A stretch of DNA of 26,927 nucleotides from Cyanophora paradoxa (GCA_004431415.1 QPMI01000342.1:1-26927); one strand, 5' to 3'. Positions 8,313-18,413 are shown, counted from the first letter of the stretch. The notes: generated from the letters alone by a model not told the origin. Numbers and translations: made by a program.

Positions 8313-9599
8313 TCAGATGTCGACGAGGATGCTGCCATCCTCTACCTTGACAGTGTACGTGTCCTGAGAGGGGGATCGCACTGGCACAGTCGAACTATAC
8401 AGTGTGCAGCGCGCGATCGAAGCTGACGCACGAGCTTCTTGCCCTTATTGATGTTGCCCAGGAGGGAGCCGACGATCTTTGTGCCGGGGATGCCCTACGT
8501 GGCCGGTGGCCGGGGCACGAGCGGTTTGTCGTTTGAATTCGAAGGGGGGGCGAGCTGCAGAGCTCGAGCGAGCTCGAGGCGCGGGTGCCGCACCATGACG
8601 GACTCCGACCAGACGAGGACATCACCGTTCGAGCAGTCGAACTTGCTCCTGCGCGACGAACAGATATAGCGCCCGTTACCGAGTCATCTCCTGTGCTCGC
8701 GCTTGCGTGGCTCGGATAGCTTTGGGATAGAAGCGCAATCGCGATGTGCACGCTCGCGTACTTGTGGAACTTGCACTCGATCTGTACATGTTGCAAGTTG
8801 CCAAGTTGGCCCGTGGGGAATTAGTTAGCGCACGGGGGCGAGAGCTAGAGCAACGCCCGGTGCTCGGAAAGCAGGACGGACCAGACACGTCCCCGCTTCG
8901 ACGCGAATCGGAGACGTGTTCAGCGGCATGTTCAAGTGCGGGCCTGCGCACTTCGTCGGCAACGTGCGCAGCATAAAAACAGACATCCGACGAGTGGCCG
9001 CACATCTGCGCAGGGACACGGGCACGCCTGTCACCACCTTGGCCCGTGCACGTTTGCGACATGATCGAAGAATTCGAAGAATTCGCACTTTGAATTGAAG
9101 GCGTACAGCTTGCCCTGCTGCTTAGCGACAATGATTTCCTGCGGCCGGCCGCAGGCCCGCGCGCGTCAGGTATATCTCAATCTCTCGATATCGCTCCCGG
9201 AGTCCGACGGGGAGAAGTTGCCGCGTTGTCCCTGGATTAAGCCTACTAGTGAGAGAGTATAGCGAGCATTTACAAATCCACAGTGCTTGAGGCTGGCCAG
9301 ACGCCGGCCGGCACTGCTGACGCAAGCACACGCAAGCACCTTCTCTGCGACCTTGACGACCTTGCGGGCATTATCGGCGATTTCTGACTCGCTGCATGCC
9401 TGCGATGTCGGAATTGATCGAATGTTTGGAAATCGCCGCGCAGCCTGGCGCAGCTAGCTGCAGGGCTAGGCGGGCGCAATGTCGACGTCGACGTCGACCG
9501 TCGGACGTCCTTGCACACATGCACCTTGGTCCAGGCGGCGCGTGAAGGGCGCGGCCGAGTACCGGTGCTGAGGCGAGCGATGCGGCGGACGGAGAGCAT
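8313..9599 (-). CDS. Small Rieske [2Fe-2S] domain protein
   Basis: A Rieske-type electron carrier. Proposed exons: 9599-9525, 9399-9340, 9138-9087, 8943-8897, 8781-8762, 8648-8594, 8494-8432, 8363-8313; 140 residues. The cluster ligands appear after splicing: box 1 is KCPHLNMPL (C-x-H) and box 2 is ECKFHKSKFDCSNG (C-x2-H), with 15 residues between His and the second Cys, the family spacing. Before box 1 stands VAKQQGKLYAFNS; after box 2 come LVWSES, GIPGTKIVGSLLGN and the typical end YTVKVEDGSILVDI. The N terminus MLSVRRIARLSTGTRPRPSR is Arg/Ser-rich without acids, a mitochondrial-type presequence, unlike the Phe-bearing plastid type of ClpR. The last three exons are firm. Two joins need GC donors (9086, 8896), one exon would be only 20 nt, and a mini-exon may be missing before EIIVAKQQ. 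The exact redox partner cannot be inferred. The 3' exons recur in every array unit. Confidence 0.8.
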
Positions 9600-9728
9600 G
9601 CTATAGCTATCTGGAACTGCGGCAGGCCTAGCTGCAGCTGACGTCGCGCGACGGCCGGCAAAAAAAATCGATCAGTCAACAGGAACAGGCCCTGCGGGGA
9701 CTCGAAGCACGGCGAAAATTGGCGAAAA

Positions 9729-9819
9729 TCCGTTCTGCCGGAATCGAACCAGCGACCTAAGGATGACCACATCGTGGTACCGCTACAGTCCTCCGCTCTA
9801 CCAACTGAGCTAAGAACGG
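9729..9819 (-). tRNA. tRNA-Tyr (anticodon GTA) with an 18-nt intron
   Basis: The minus strand folds as a complete tRNA: acceptor CCGTTCT with AGAACGG and discriminator A; D arm GCTC...GAGC with TAGCTCAGTTGG as A box; anticodon stem GAGGA/TCCTT around CTGTAGA; T arm GCTGG/CCGGC with GGTTCGATTCC as B box. The intron at 9782-9765 follows position 37, the canonical eukaryotic place; it contains TAC, which can pair with the anticodon, and a CCAC/GTGG hairpin. A TTTT terminator lies at 9728-9725. The sequence is close to animal and plant nuclear tRNA-Tyr, which commonly has an intron. The gene sits 130 bp upstream of the Rieske start, on the same strand. Confidence 0.97.
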
Positions 9820-10448
9820 ATGCGAAGTACGACGGAATCATCGGTACTGTTCCGCTTGTCAGCCGGCTCTGCAGAAACTTGGCGTGTACATGTCGCGTTT
9901 CCGGCTCCGCGATCACGAGCGCGCACGTGCTTGATTTTCGTGTGCGCATGCGAACCCTAGGCCTCTTCGCGAAAACGTTAACGGCCAGGTCGCGATCGCG
10001 TGACATCGCCGGCGACTCGCCGCCTCCCTTCAGCAACTTGACAGCATGCGCAAGCGAGCCCTTCTGTTTGCATTGAAGGCTGCTTCCCGTAGGGTCGGGA
10101 AAGCACTTCGAATTCAGAGCAGCTACTAGGCTAGCTGCTGTCACGCTGGCTTGCATGCGCCCGCGCGCGAGTCGCCATCAGCATCTATAGATCGACTCGG
10201 CGACGTCGACATCATAAAGATCTAGAAATCTAGCAGCGCGCGTGGCCATGGATCCCGGAGTCGCAGCGGATTTGCACTGCGCGCGGCGTGCAGTCGTCGA
10301 CTTGCCGGCCAAGTTCAACACGGTTGCAATTGCAACTGCTCTCTTTAGCGTGGAGAGACGGTCTGGTCGACGTCTGAAGACGATGGCCTTCACCGCGTCG
10401 TTCGCCTCGACGAGCTCGCTCGGGTCGCACTGCCGGAGCCTGCAGCTT
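9820..10448. other. Intergenic stretch, no gene recognised
   Basis: Nothing matches a family here. A minus-strand frame at 10459-10178 contains LVEANDAVKAIVFRRRP, which looks mildly protein-like, but it has no family match and no partner exon that I can find. The part at about 10356-10446 recurs in diverged form at about 14235-14336 (shared words gatggccttcacc and ctgccggagcctgcagct), so it belongs to the repeat patchwork. Confidence 0.4.
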
Positions 10449-10784
10449 GTGCCGCCCACTTTCCGACTCCCAGCTAGCCCTGGTCGTCGGCTCGAAGCCG
10501 GCAGCTTGCCTTGCCTTGTACCCTTTGTAGCCTGCTATTCCTGGTGCCACGTTGTTGCCAACTGGCCCGCTTATTTTAGCCCTGGGCCCTCGCTTGCCCT
10601 GCGCGGCGCTCGCTTGCTGTCTTGTCCCTGTTCTCTGTACTTGCTGTCTTACGCCGGCTCTGCGCCTGCTGTCTACGTAATGGCACCCGCTTGCCGTCGC
10701 CCTACGGTGCTGTACGGGCCTGTCCCTCCCTGCTTGGGGCGCCTCTGGGCCTAGCCAACTGCTAAGCGCATCCCGCCCAGCGCA
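10449..10784 (+). repeat. 336-bp dispersed direct repeat, copy 1
   Basis: This block and 13801-14136 are the same length (constant offset 3352) and I find no mismatch between them by eye. It begins gtgccgcccactttccgact and ends cccgcccagcgca. Flanks on both sides diverge abruptly. No terminal inverted repeat or coding capacity is evident. A recent segmental duplication or a member of a larger repeat family would both fit. Confidence 0.9.
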
Positions 10785-11506
10785 TGGGGGCTGCTGCGTT
10801 GGGCTTCGACTTTTTAGCTCGTATGCCTGGGGACGAACGCTGCGCTCTTGCCCGAACCCCTGGACAAGCACGCCATCGTTTGCCTTGGCTTGCGCGTACG
10901 GCCTCCACTTTCTTGTAGTGGGAAGCGCCTATGCGGCAGAGCTTAGCAATACGAACCGCATGGTTCATGCCTTTCCACCCGCCACTGCGCCTTTCTTGCT
11001 TACGGACCTGGCGCACCACTCTTTCTGTAGTGGGAAGCGTCCGCCAACCCGTCTATTGAGCCGCATGCGCTCACAGTCATCTAAACGTGCCGTGGCTGCG
11101 CTCAAGAGCAAATGCTGATGCAGCCCGCGCGCATGTCGAGTGAAACTGTATTGCATTGTATCGGGGGACGACACCACAACGTACTACTAAATGTATTGTA
11201 TGTGGAGCAACACCCTCTACATCTACACACGTCGTCATACCGATCGAATTGCGTGTTGACGCCGATCGAATGATGATCTTCTTGTCGTCGTGGCATGTCG
11301 TTTCTTCTCTGGTCCACGTGCAGTGAGACGTATGATGATAAAAGCTCTCTGAATGAGTATTCTTCATGAACATACCTTCTTTTCGTCGTCGTCTTGTTTT
11401 GTCGAGTTGCCCGCATGCTCGTGACATGCCAGGCTCGCAAGGCAGCTATGAAGCGCCGGTCAATCAATCTTTTCTCTCTGCAGAAAGTACAGAGTCAGCC
11501 CGCCAA
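10785..11506. other. Intergenic stretch, no gene recognised
   Basis: The word gtagtgggaagcg occurs at about 10915 and 11026 and as gtagcgggaagcg at about 13788 just before the second 336-bp repeat, so this stretch probably carries pieces of the same repeat family. From 11130 to 11480 the base composition is less GC-rich, with tcgtcgtcgtc and tgatgat words. I see no exon or RNA gene. Confidence 0.4.
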
Positions 11507-11764
11507 GACGTGAATGCCCTGGGATAACATGGCCCCAGTACGCGCCCGAGGTCTCACCTACGACGGCTGCGATGGCACCTCTGGCTAGCCCGAGGCACGC
11601 TCAATGGTGGCGAGTGTATCTGAAGAACGCATGGAGTCAAACCGCTGCGACGTGAAAGCCCCTGGGATAACATGGCCCCAGTACGCGCCCGAGGTCTTAC
11701 CTACGACGGCTGCTGTGGCGCCTGCGGACCTCCCGAGGCACGCTCAGCGGCAGCGAGTGGCATC
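11507..11764 (+). repeat. Imperfect direct repeat, about 115 bp, two copies
   Basis: Copy 1 (11507-11620) and copy 2 (11648-11764) share gataacatggccccag, tacgcgcccgaggtc, acctacgacggctg and cccgaggcacgctca in the same order, with scattered substitutions and a 27-bp spacer. No open frame is conserved between the copies, so this looks like non-coding duplication. Confidence 0.8.
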
Positions 11765-12105
11765 CCTCGTGAGGATCACTCCACTTGACTCCACCCTGCA
11801 TCCAGAGGACGTGCGGCTCCGCGTCTCTCTCGGCTCTGCGGGTTGCGTACGCGTCAGTGGAAGCCGGCGCAGCTCCACTTGACAGCGATCTCTATGCGAG
11901 GAAGCGCATCTATCTGTTGTCAAGCCTACCGGGCGCACTGTCGCACCTAGTCGGCAGACAAGATGCCAAGACCTTGCCCTGGCTCCGACGACGTAGCTGC
12001 CCTTCTCCGGGACGTCCAGCTCGTCAAGCCAGATGTCAGTCGCTTCACGCACATCTCAAGCGTGTGCGAACTGTCGTTTTCTTCCTGTCGTGGGCGTTTG
12101 ATCAG

Positions 12106-12165
12106 CGACCGAGGCCTGTTCAGCGGGCGGAGGTCTGACCGAGGCCTGTCCGGCGGGCGGAGGTC
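12106..12165 (+). repeat. 30-bp tandem duplication
   Basis: Two adjacent 30-nt units (12106-12135 and 12136-12165) share gaccgaggcctgt and gcgggcggaggtc and differ at three positions. No function is evident. Confidence 0.8.
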
Positions 12166-12280
12166 AACAGAAGCGTAAAGGATGCGCTCTGGAACGTCCT
12201 ACGACGACGTGAGCAGCCATAGCTAAAGTTGGACGGCGGACAGCGGACCTGTCTGTTGAGGAGCGTCAGCAAGCAGCACT

Positions 12281-12474
12281 GGGTGATGCCCCGCGACCAG
12301 TCTTCACGTTCGCGCGTCGACTGCGTCGGCCCGTCGGGTGATTCCCGTGCATCGGTTGAACCTGGCAGCTGGGTGATGCCAGCTGGACGCCAGCGCTGTT
12401 TCGGTCTGCTTAGCTGTGGGTGATTCCACGCTGACCAAGCCAGCACGCACCGGCGCTCTAGTCCGGGTGATTCC
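12281..12474 (+). repeat. Five spaced GGGTGATKCC motifs
   Basis: The 10-mer gggtgatgcc or gggtgattcc occurs at 12281, 12336, 12371, 12418 and 12465, with spacings of 55, 35, 47 and 47 bp. The intervening sequence is only weakly alike (agctg or gctgg before, gacc or ccag after). It may be a decayed minisatellite. Confidence 0.6.
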
Positions 12475-12969
12475 GACCAAGCCTCCGCTTGCGACTCTCC
12501 GCTGCTGAGAGGTCCATACGTCTTGCCTACGACTATCACGCGAGCACCGATGATCATTCCGGGCCGCGCTGATGCTGTCTCCTGTCCCGCGATGGTGGCC
12601 TGCCTAAGCCCCGGCTACGCGCTGCATCTGCGTACGCTGGCGGACTCGATGGCTGTATCCCATCCCGTCCGATCGTGGAGGATCCTTGGCGATGGGTCTG
12701 TATGATGCGACCAGTGGCCTGCTGCTGCTGCGGAGCCTGACCCCGTACGACTGGCTCGCCGCCTCTACTCTTCATGGCTTGCCTGCTCTACGCGTACGCG
12801 GCTGCACACTCTACTGTGCTGACCGATCGCCCCGCCTTGTGACTCCGCCGGCCGAGTCACTTGGCAACGCAATGCGGCAAGCTGCGCCGAGCTTGGCCCG
12901 CAACGCGTACTCTACCGCTGCGGCTCTGCTGATCGAGCCTGCGGTCCTACACTACTACACTCTACGTCA
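12475..12969. other. Stretch between repeats, nothing recognised
   Basis: Frames are open on both strands because of GC content, but they show no domain, membrane segment or splice-joined similarity. Confidence 0.35.
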
Positions 12970-13655
12970 AGTACCTTCTACACTGTGGAACTTTCGACCC
13001 GGCGCCGCCGCGGCCCGGCGGCTCGTGTGGCGCGGCGCCGGCTTCGAATTCGAGCTTAGTGCTAGCGCTAGCACTCGTTTTCCCTTCCGGCGGGATTTAG
13101 AGGGTTTGCCCCCGGACATTCTACATCAAGTACCTTCTACACTGTGGAACTTTCGACCCGGCGCCGCCGCAGCCCGGCGGCTTGCGGCGCGGCGCCGGCT
13201 TCGAATTCGAGCTTAGTGCTAGCGCTAGCACTCGTTTTCCCCTCCGGCGGGATTTAGAGGGTTTGCCCCCGGTTGGCTGGCGGCGCTCCGCGCGCTCTGG
13301 CGTCAGGTCGTGGGTCCCTCACCCAACTTTCCTTGTTGGGCCCAGTTCCTCATACTGGTGCCGACGGCCTGATGGATTTTAATTTGCCCCTCCGGTCTAC
13401 ACTGTGGAACTTTCGACCCGGCGCCGCCGCAGCCCGGCGGCTTGCGGCGCGGCGCCGGCTTCGAATTCGAGCTTAGTGCTAGCGCTAGCACTCGTTTTCC
13501 CCTCCGGCGGGATTTAGAGGGTTTGCCCCCGGTTGGCTGGCGGCGCTCCGCGCGCTCTGGCGTCAGGTCGTGGGTCCCTCACCCAACTTTCCTTGTTGGG
13601 CCCAGTTCCTCATACTGGTGCCGACGGCCTGATGGATTTTAATTTGCCCCTCCGG
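12970..13655 (+). repeat. Tandem repeat, 260-bp unit plus a partial copy
   Basis: Units start at the word actgtggaactttcgacc at 12982, 13141 and 13401. The first is truncated (159 bp, ending near ttgcccccgg) and slightly diverged; the second and third are 260 bp apart and appear nearly identical. Each contains a strongly self-complementary block (cccggcgccgcc...ggcgccgg), ttcgaattcgagc and gtgctagcgctagcac, a perfect 16-bp palindrome. The frames inside are Arg/Ala-rich and probably not coding. Confidence 0.88.
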
Positions 13656-13800
13656 CCCGCCCGCTGTGGCGCCGAGGACGGCTTTCTGTGCAGGGACGGT
13701 AGCCGGCTTTTGGCTTGTAGTCCGTTCAGCCTCGCCTACGCAGCTTTAGTTCAGCCTTTAGCTCGTAGCGCCGAGGACGGCTTTTTGTAGCGGGAAGCGT

Positions 13801-14136
13801 GTGCCGCCCACTTTCCGACTCCCAGCTAGCCCTGGTCGTCGGCTCGAAGCCGGCAGCTTGCCTTGCCTTGTACCCTTTGTAGCCTGCTATTCCTGGTGCC
13901 ACGTTGTTGCCAACTGGCCCGCTTATTTTAGCCCTGGGCCCTCGCTTGCCCTGCGCGGCGCTCGCTTGCTGTCTTGTCCCTGTTCTCTGTACTTGCTGTC
14001 TTACGCCGGCTCTGCGCCTGCTGTCTACGTAATGGCACCCGCTTGCCGTCGCCCTACGGTGCTGTACGGGCCTGTCCCTCCCTGCTTGGGGCGCCTCTGG
14101 GCCTAGCCAACTGCTAAGCGCATCCCGCCCAGCGCA
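13801..14136 (+). repeat. 336-bp dispersed direct repeat, copy 2
   Basis: Partner of 10449-10784. On its left, two words cgccgaggacggcttt (about 13670 and 13770) form another short direct repeat. On its right the sequence changes to agctgcatgcgcag. Identity of the two copies despite the 3-kb gap suggests recent duplication or ongoing gene conversion, or an assembly duplication. Confidence 0.9.
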
Positions 14137-14402
14137 AGCTGCATGCGCAGTCGATCGCAAGCGGTCGCAACGGTTCCCTTCATACGCGTACGCGTGATCA
14201 GCAGCAGCGGAGCTCGAGGTCAGCTCGCAGATTGGAGAGATGGTCTGGTCTGGAGACGATGGCCTTCACCACGTCTGCCGAATTCGCGTCACTCGCGTCA
14301 CACGGCGTCGCACTAGTACTGCCGGAGCCTGCAGCTGCAGCTGCATGTGCACATCCAGTAACTCACCAAGCGTGAGTCCTGTGCCCGGCTGCCTGCCTGG
14401 CA

Positions 14403-14671
14403 CTTTGACAATGGCAGTCAACGTATGTGTCCTGACCCAGGCCCGGGGGCGGCCGTAGTGGGGGCGGCCTGACCCAGTCAACGTTGATCCGTAGTGGTTA
14501 TATTTACGCCTTCGTGGCGTACCACGGTACTTCGTGCCCCCCATGGGCCCGGAGGGCTTTCGGCATGCAATGAAACTGAATGAAATGAAACATTGCCTGC
14601 TTTGCTTGTATGAGAATCCGATGGCACAGAAAGCTTATATAAGAATGGTTTTCAAAATAGTGCAGAATATA
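14403..14671 (+). repeat. Left-end variant of the array linker
   Basis: This resembles the linker between later units but is diverged: it has ggcagtcaacgtatgtgtcctgacc once rather than the two related words of internal linkers, a gcggcc-rich middle of its own, then tacgccttcgtggcgtacca and the AT-richer tail atgaaactgaatgaaatgaa. The TATA-like word is tatataag (14636-14643), against tataaaaa in the others. It probably marks the edge where the array began. Confidence 0.8.
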
Positions 14672-15079
14672 CAAGCCACTCAAGCGCGAGCACAGGAGAT
14701 GACTCGGTTACGGGCGCTGTATCTGTTCGTCGCGCAGGAGCAAGTTCGACTGCTCGAACGGTGATGTCCTCGTCTGGTCGGAGTCCGTCATGGTGCGGCA
14801 CCCGCGCCTCGAGCTCGCTCGAGCTCTGCAGCTCGCCCCCCCTTCGAATTCAAACGACAAACCGCTCGTGCCCCGGCCACCGGCCACGTAGGGCATCCCC
14901 GGCACAAAGATCGTCGGCTCCCTCCTGGGCAACATCAATAAGGGCAAGAAGCTCGTGCGTCAGCTTCGATCGCGCGCTGCACACTGTATAGTTCGACTGT
15001 GCCAGTGCGAACCCCCTCTCAGCTGCAGGACACGTACACTTTCAAGGTAGAGGATGGCAGCATCCTCGTCGACATCTGA
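14672..15079 (+). pseudogene. Rieske 3' fragment, unit 1
   Basis: This holds the last three exons of the Rieske gene (from the SKFDCSNG exon to the TGA at 15077-15079) but neither Fe-S box: the CPH and CKFH exons lie outside the copied block. In the source gene the intron left of this point continues to the box 2 exon; here it is replaced by linker sequence from about 14672. Relative to the source, the last acceptor has ctcagctgcag before GACACG (an added CTGCAG), and ACT-GTC reads ACT-TTC (Val to Phe). It cannot bind a cluster. Confidence 0.9.
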
Positions 15080-15244
15080 GCACCTCGCCTCCGCCTCAGG
15101 CGCCCTAGCTCTTCAAAGTCCATGACTCAGTGACAGATGCGCGCGCACACTATGCGTCTCCCCAAGAGGAAGAGCGCGAGTAGTACTGCGTATACAACGA
15201 GGCGTAGTATATTGAAACCCGCGGGGATCGCGAGGGCGGGTCTG

Positions 15245-16233
15245 CTACACGTTCATGGGCACGGCGCGGGGCAGCTCTAGATCTTGCGGGGAGAGTACGC
15301 GGTCTATGAGGCCATAGCCGATCGCCTCCTCCGGCGCCAGGTAGGGGGACCTGGCCGGTCTTCTCGGCCAGGATTTCGAGCATGAGTTGCCTGTTCGACA
15401 TCGCCTCCCGCGCCTTGATGGCGATCTCCGTCGCCTGGCCCTGCGCCCAATATCAACACGGGGCTCTCCCGCTCGAATGCGCAGCGACAACGCGGACCTG
15501 GACGCTGGTGCGAGGCTGGTTCAGCATGATTGTCGCGTGCGGGAGTGACCCGCGGAAGCCCTGCGAGACTCCGACCTCAGGGCTTTGAGCGTGCGCAGAG
15601 CGGGGCTTTCGTGCCTTCGTGCCGCAGGCAAGGATCATGGCCGCCATCCCGTACGCCTGGCCGACACAGATCGCGTGCACCTGCGCACGACAGCGTTAGC
15701 CTTGGCATGCGGAGAGAGAGGGCGGGTCTCTGCGGACCTGGGCCCAGTTTGATGTACGCCATTGTGTCGCAGATGGCGAAGGCCTCCGTCTCAAAGCCGA
15801 CAGTCTCACCTGCGCAGACAAAGGAACGAAAAGAGAGTGAGGGTTTTGAGTGAGGAGACGGAGAGCGAGCGAGGCCCGATTGAAGGCCTGCCATGGTTAA
15901 CAAGGCGCACCGTCAGCGCGAGAAGTGCCAGTTGAGTTAATGTACATGATAACGGGCTTCTGGGGCTCGTTGTACTGCAGCCAGAGGAGCTGAGCGCGAG
16001 GCGTGGTCAGATGCGCTGACGCTTCGAGCTGGCTGAAACTAAGCACCCGCAAGCTTAACTGCTAAAACACCAATCGCGTGTCTATGCGGCCAAGAACGAA
16101 AAAAACCCCGCGGCTACCCGCGGACGGTCACACCTGGCATGGGCGAAAATAAGCTCGGTCACGGCCGGGACGAGCGGCATGCCGAGGTAGACGATGCGAG
16201 AGTTGAGGACCGATTGAGGGAAGGAAGATCCGG
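15245..16233 (-). pseudogene. ClpR 3' fragment, unit 1
   Basis: This copy contains ClpR exons 3 (partial) to 8 with all their introns except the last, which is deleted together with the first 38 bp of exon 8 (junction near 15342-15350). The deletion removes the codons around EQDSSRS and puts the end out of frame. The transit-peptide exons are absent. This unit alone carries an extra ctagat near 15278 and gggcccag in place of ggg near 15742. Confidence 0.9.
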
Positions 16234-16548
16234 ACTCTCTGACGGTGGCAGTCGACGTATGAGGCGGCGGCCGGCGGCCGGCCCGGCCCTCTGACGGTGG
16301 CAGTCAACGTATGTGTCCTGACCGTAGTTTTCTTTTTTACGCATTCGTCCGGCACGAGCACGTTGATCCGTAGTGTTTTTTTTACGCCTTCGTGGCGTAC
16401 CACGGTACTTCGTGCCCCCATGGGCCCGGAGGGCTTTCGGCATGCAATGAAACTGAATGAAATGAAACATTGCCTGCTTTGCTTGTATGAGAATCCGATG
16501 GCACAGAAAGCTTGTATAAAAATGGTTTTCAAAATAGTGCAGAATATC

Positions 16549-18413
16549 CAAGCCACTCAAGCGCGAGCACAGGAGATGACTCGGTTACGGGCGCTGTATC
16601 TGTTCGTCGCGCAGGAGCAAGTTCGACTGCTCGAACGGTGATGTCCTCGTCTGGTCGGAGTCCGTCATGGTGCGGCACCCGCGCCTCGAGCTCGCTCGAG
16701 CTCTGCAGCTCGCCCCCCCTTCGAATTCAAACGACAAACCGCTCGTGCCCCGGCCACCGGCCACGTAGGGCATCCCCGGCACAAAGATCGTCGGCTCCCT
16801 CCTGGGCAACATCAATAAGGGCAAGAAGCTCGTGCGTCAGCTTCGATCGCGCGCTGCACACTGTATAGTTCGACTGTGCCAGTGCGAACCCCCTCTCAGC
16901 TGCAGGACACGTACACTTTCAAGGTAGAGGATGGCAGCATCCTCGTCGACATCTGAGCACCTCGCCTCCGCCTCAGGCGCCCTAGCTCTTCAAAGTCCAT
17001 GACTCAGTGACAGATGCGCGCGCACACTATGCGTCTCCCCAAGAGGAAGAGCGCGAGTAGTACTGCGTATACAACGAGGCGTAGTATATTGAAACCCGCG
17101 GGGATCGCGAGGGCGGGTCTGCTACACGTTCATGGGCACGGCGCGGGGCAGCTCTTGCGGGGAGAGTACGCGGTCTATGAGGCCATAGCCGATCGCCTCC
17201 TCCGGCGCCAGGTAGGGGGACCTGGCCGGTCTTCTCGGCCAGGATTTCGAGCATGAGTTGCCTGTTCGACATCGCCTCCCGCGCCTTGATGGCGATCTCC
17301 GTCGCCTGGCCCTGCGCCCAATATCAACACGGGGCTCTCCCGCTTGAATGCGCAGCGACAACGCGGACCTGGGCGCTGGTGCGAGGCTGGTTCAGCATGA
17401 TTGTCGCGTGCGGGAGTGACCCGCGGAAGCCCTGCGAGACTCCGACCTCAGGGCTTTGAGCGTGCGCAGAGCGGGCTTTCGTGCCTTCGTGCCGCAGGCA
17501 AGGATCATGGCCGCCATCCCGTACGCCTGGCCGACACAGATCGCGTGCACCTGCGCACGACAGCGTTAGCCTTGGCATGCGGAGAGAGAGGGCGGGTCTC
17601 TGCGGACCTGGGGTTTGATGTACGCCATTGTGTCGCAGATGGCGAAGGCCTCCGTCTCAAAGCCGACAGTCTCACCTGCGCAGACAAAGGAACGAAAAGA
17701 GAGTGAGGGTTTTGAGTGAGGAGACGGAGAGCGAGCGAGGCCCGATTGAAGGCCTGCCATGGTTAACAAGGCGCACCGTCAGCGCGAGAAGTGCCAGTTG
17801 AGTTAATGTACATGATAACGGGCTTCTGGGGCTCGTTGTACTGCAGCCAGAGGAGCTGAGCGCGAGGCGTGGTCAGATGCGCTGACGCTTCGAGCTGGCT
17901 GAAACTAAGCACCCGCAAGCTTAACTGCTAAAACACCAATCGCGTGTCTATGCGGCCAAGAACGAAAAAAACCCCGCGGCTACCCGCGGACGGTCACACC
18001 TGGCATGGGCGAAAATAAGCTCGGTCACGGCCGGGACGAGCGGCATGCCGAGGTAGACGATGCGAGAGTTGAGGACCGATTGAGGGAAGGAAGATCCGGA
18101 CTCTCTGACGGTGGCAGTCGACGTATGAGGCGGCGGCCGGCGGCCGGCCCGGCCCTCTGACGGTGGCAGTCAACGTATGTGTCCTGACCGTAGTTTTCTT
18201 TTTTACGCATTCGTCCGGCACGAGCACGTTGATCCGTAGTGTTTTTTTTACGCCTTCGTGGCGTACCACGGTACTTCGTGCCCCCATGGCCCGGAGGGCT
18301 TTCGGCATGCAATGAAACTGAATGAAATGAAACATTGCCTGCTTTGCTTGTATGAGAATCCGATGGCACAGAAAGCTTGTATAAAAATGGTTTTCAAAAT
18401 AGTGCAGAATATC
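16549..18413 (+). repeat. Array unit 2
   Basis: Rieske fragment to TGA at about 16956, ClpR fragment on the minus strand ending about 18099, then linker. Sub-family A at the diagnostic sites (ggttac, agaggaag, aaccccctctcagctgcag) and cgcttgaatg where the source and unit 1 have cgctcgaatg. One G is missing at gcgggctttcg (about 17471). Confidence 0.9.

Noticed and set aside
9730-9819. Bacterial or organellar origin of the tRNA
   Set aside because: The intron after position 37, the eukaryotic A and B boxes, the TTTT terminator and the absence of an encoded CCA fit a nuclear eukaryotic gene.
9371-10156. A 261-codon open frame on the minus strand
   Set aside because: It runs straight through the tRNA-Tyr gene and its flanks and has no recognisable domain.
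10178-10459. A 93-codon minus-strand frame with a protein-like middle part
   Set aside because: No family match, no splice partner, and the left part belongs to a diverged repeat, so I do not call it a gene.
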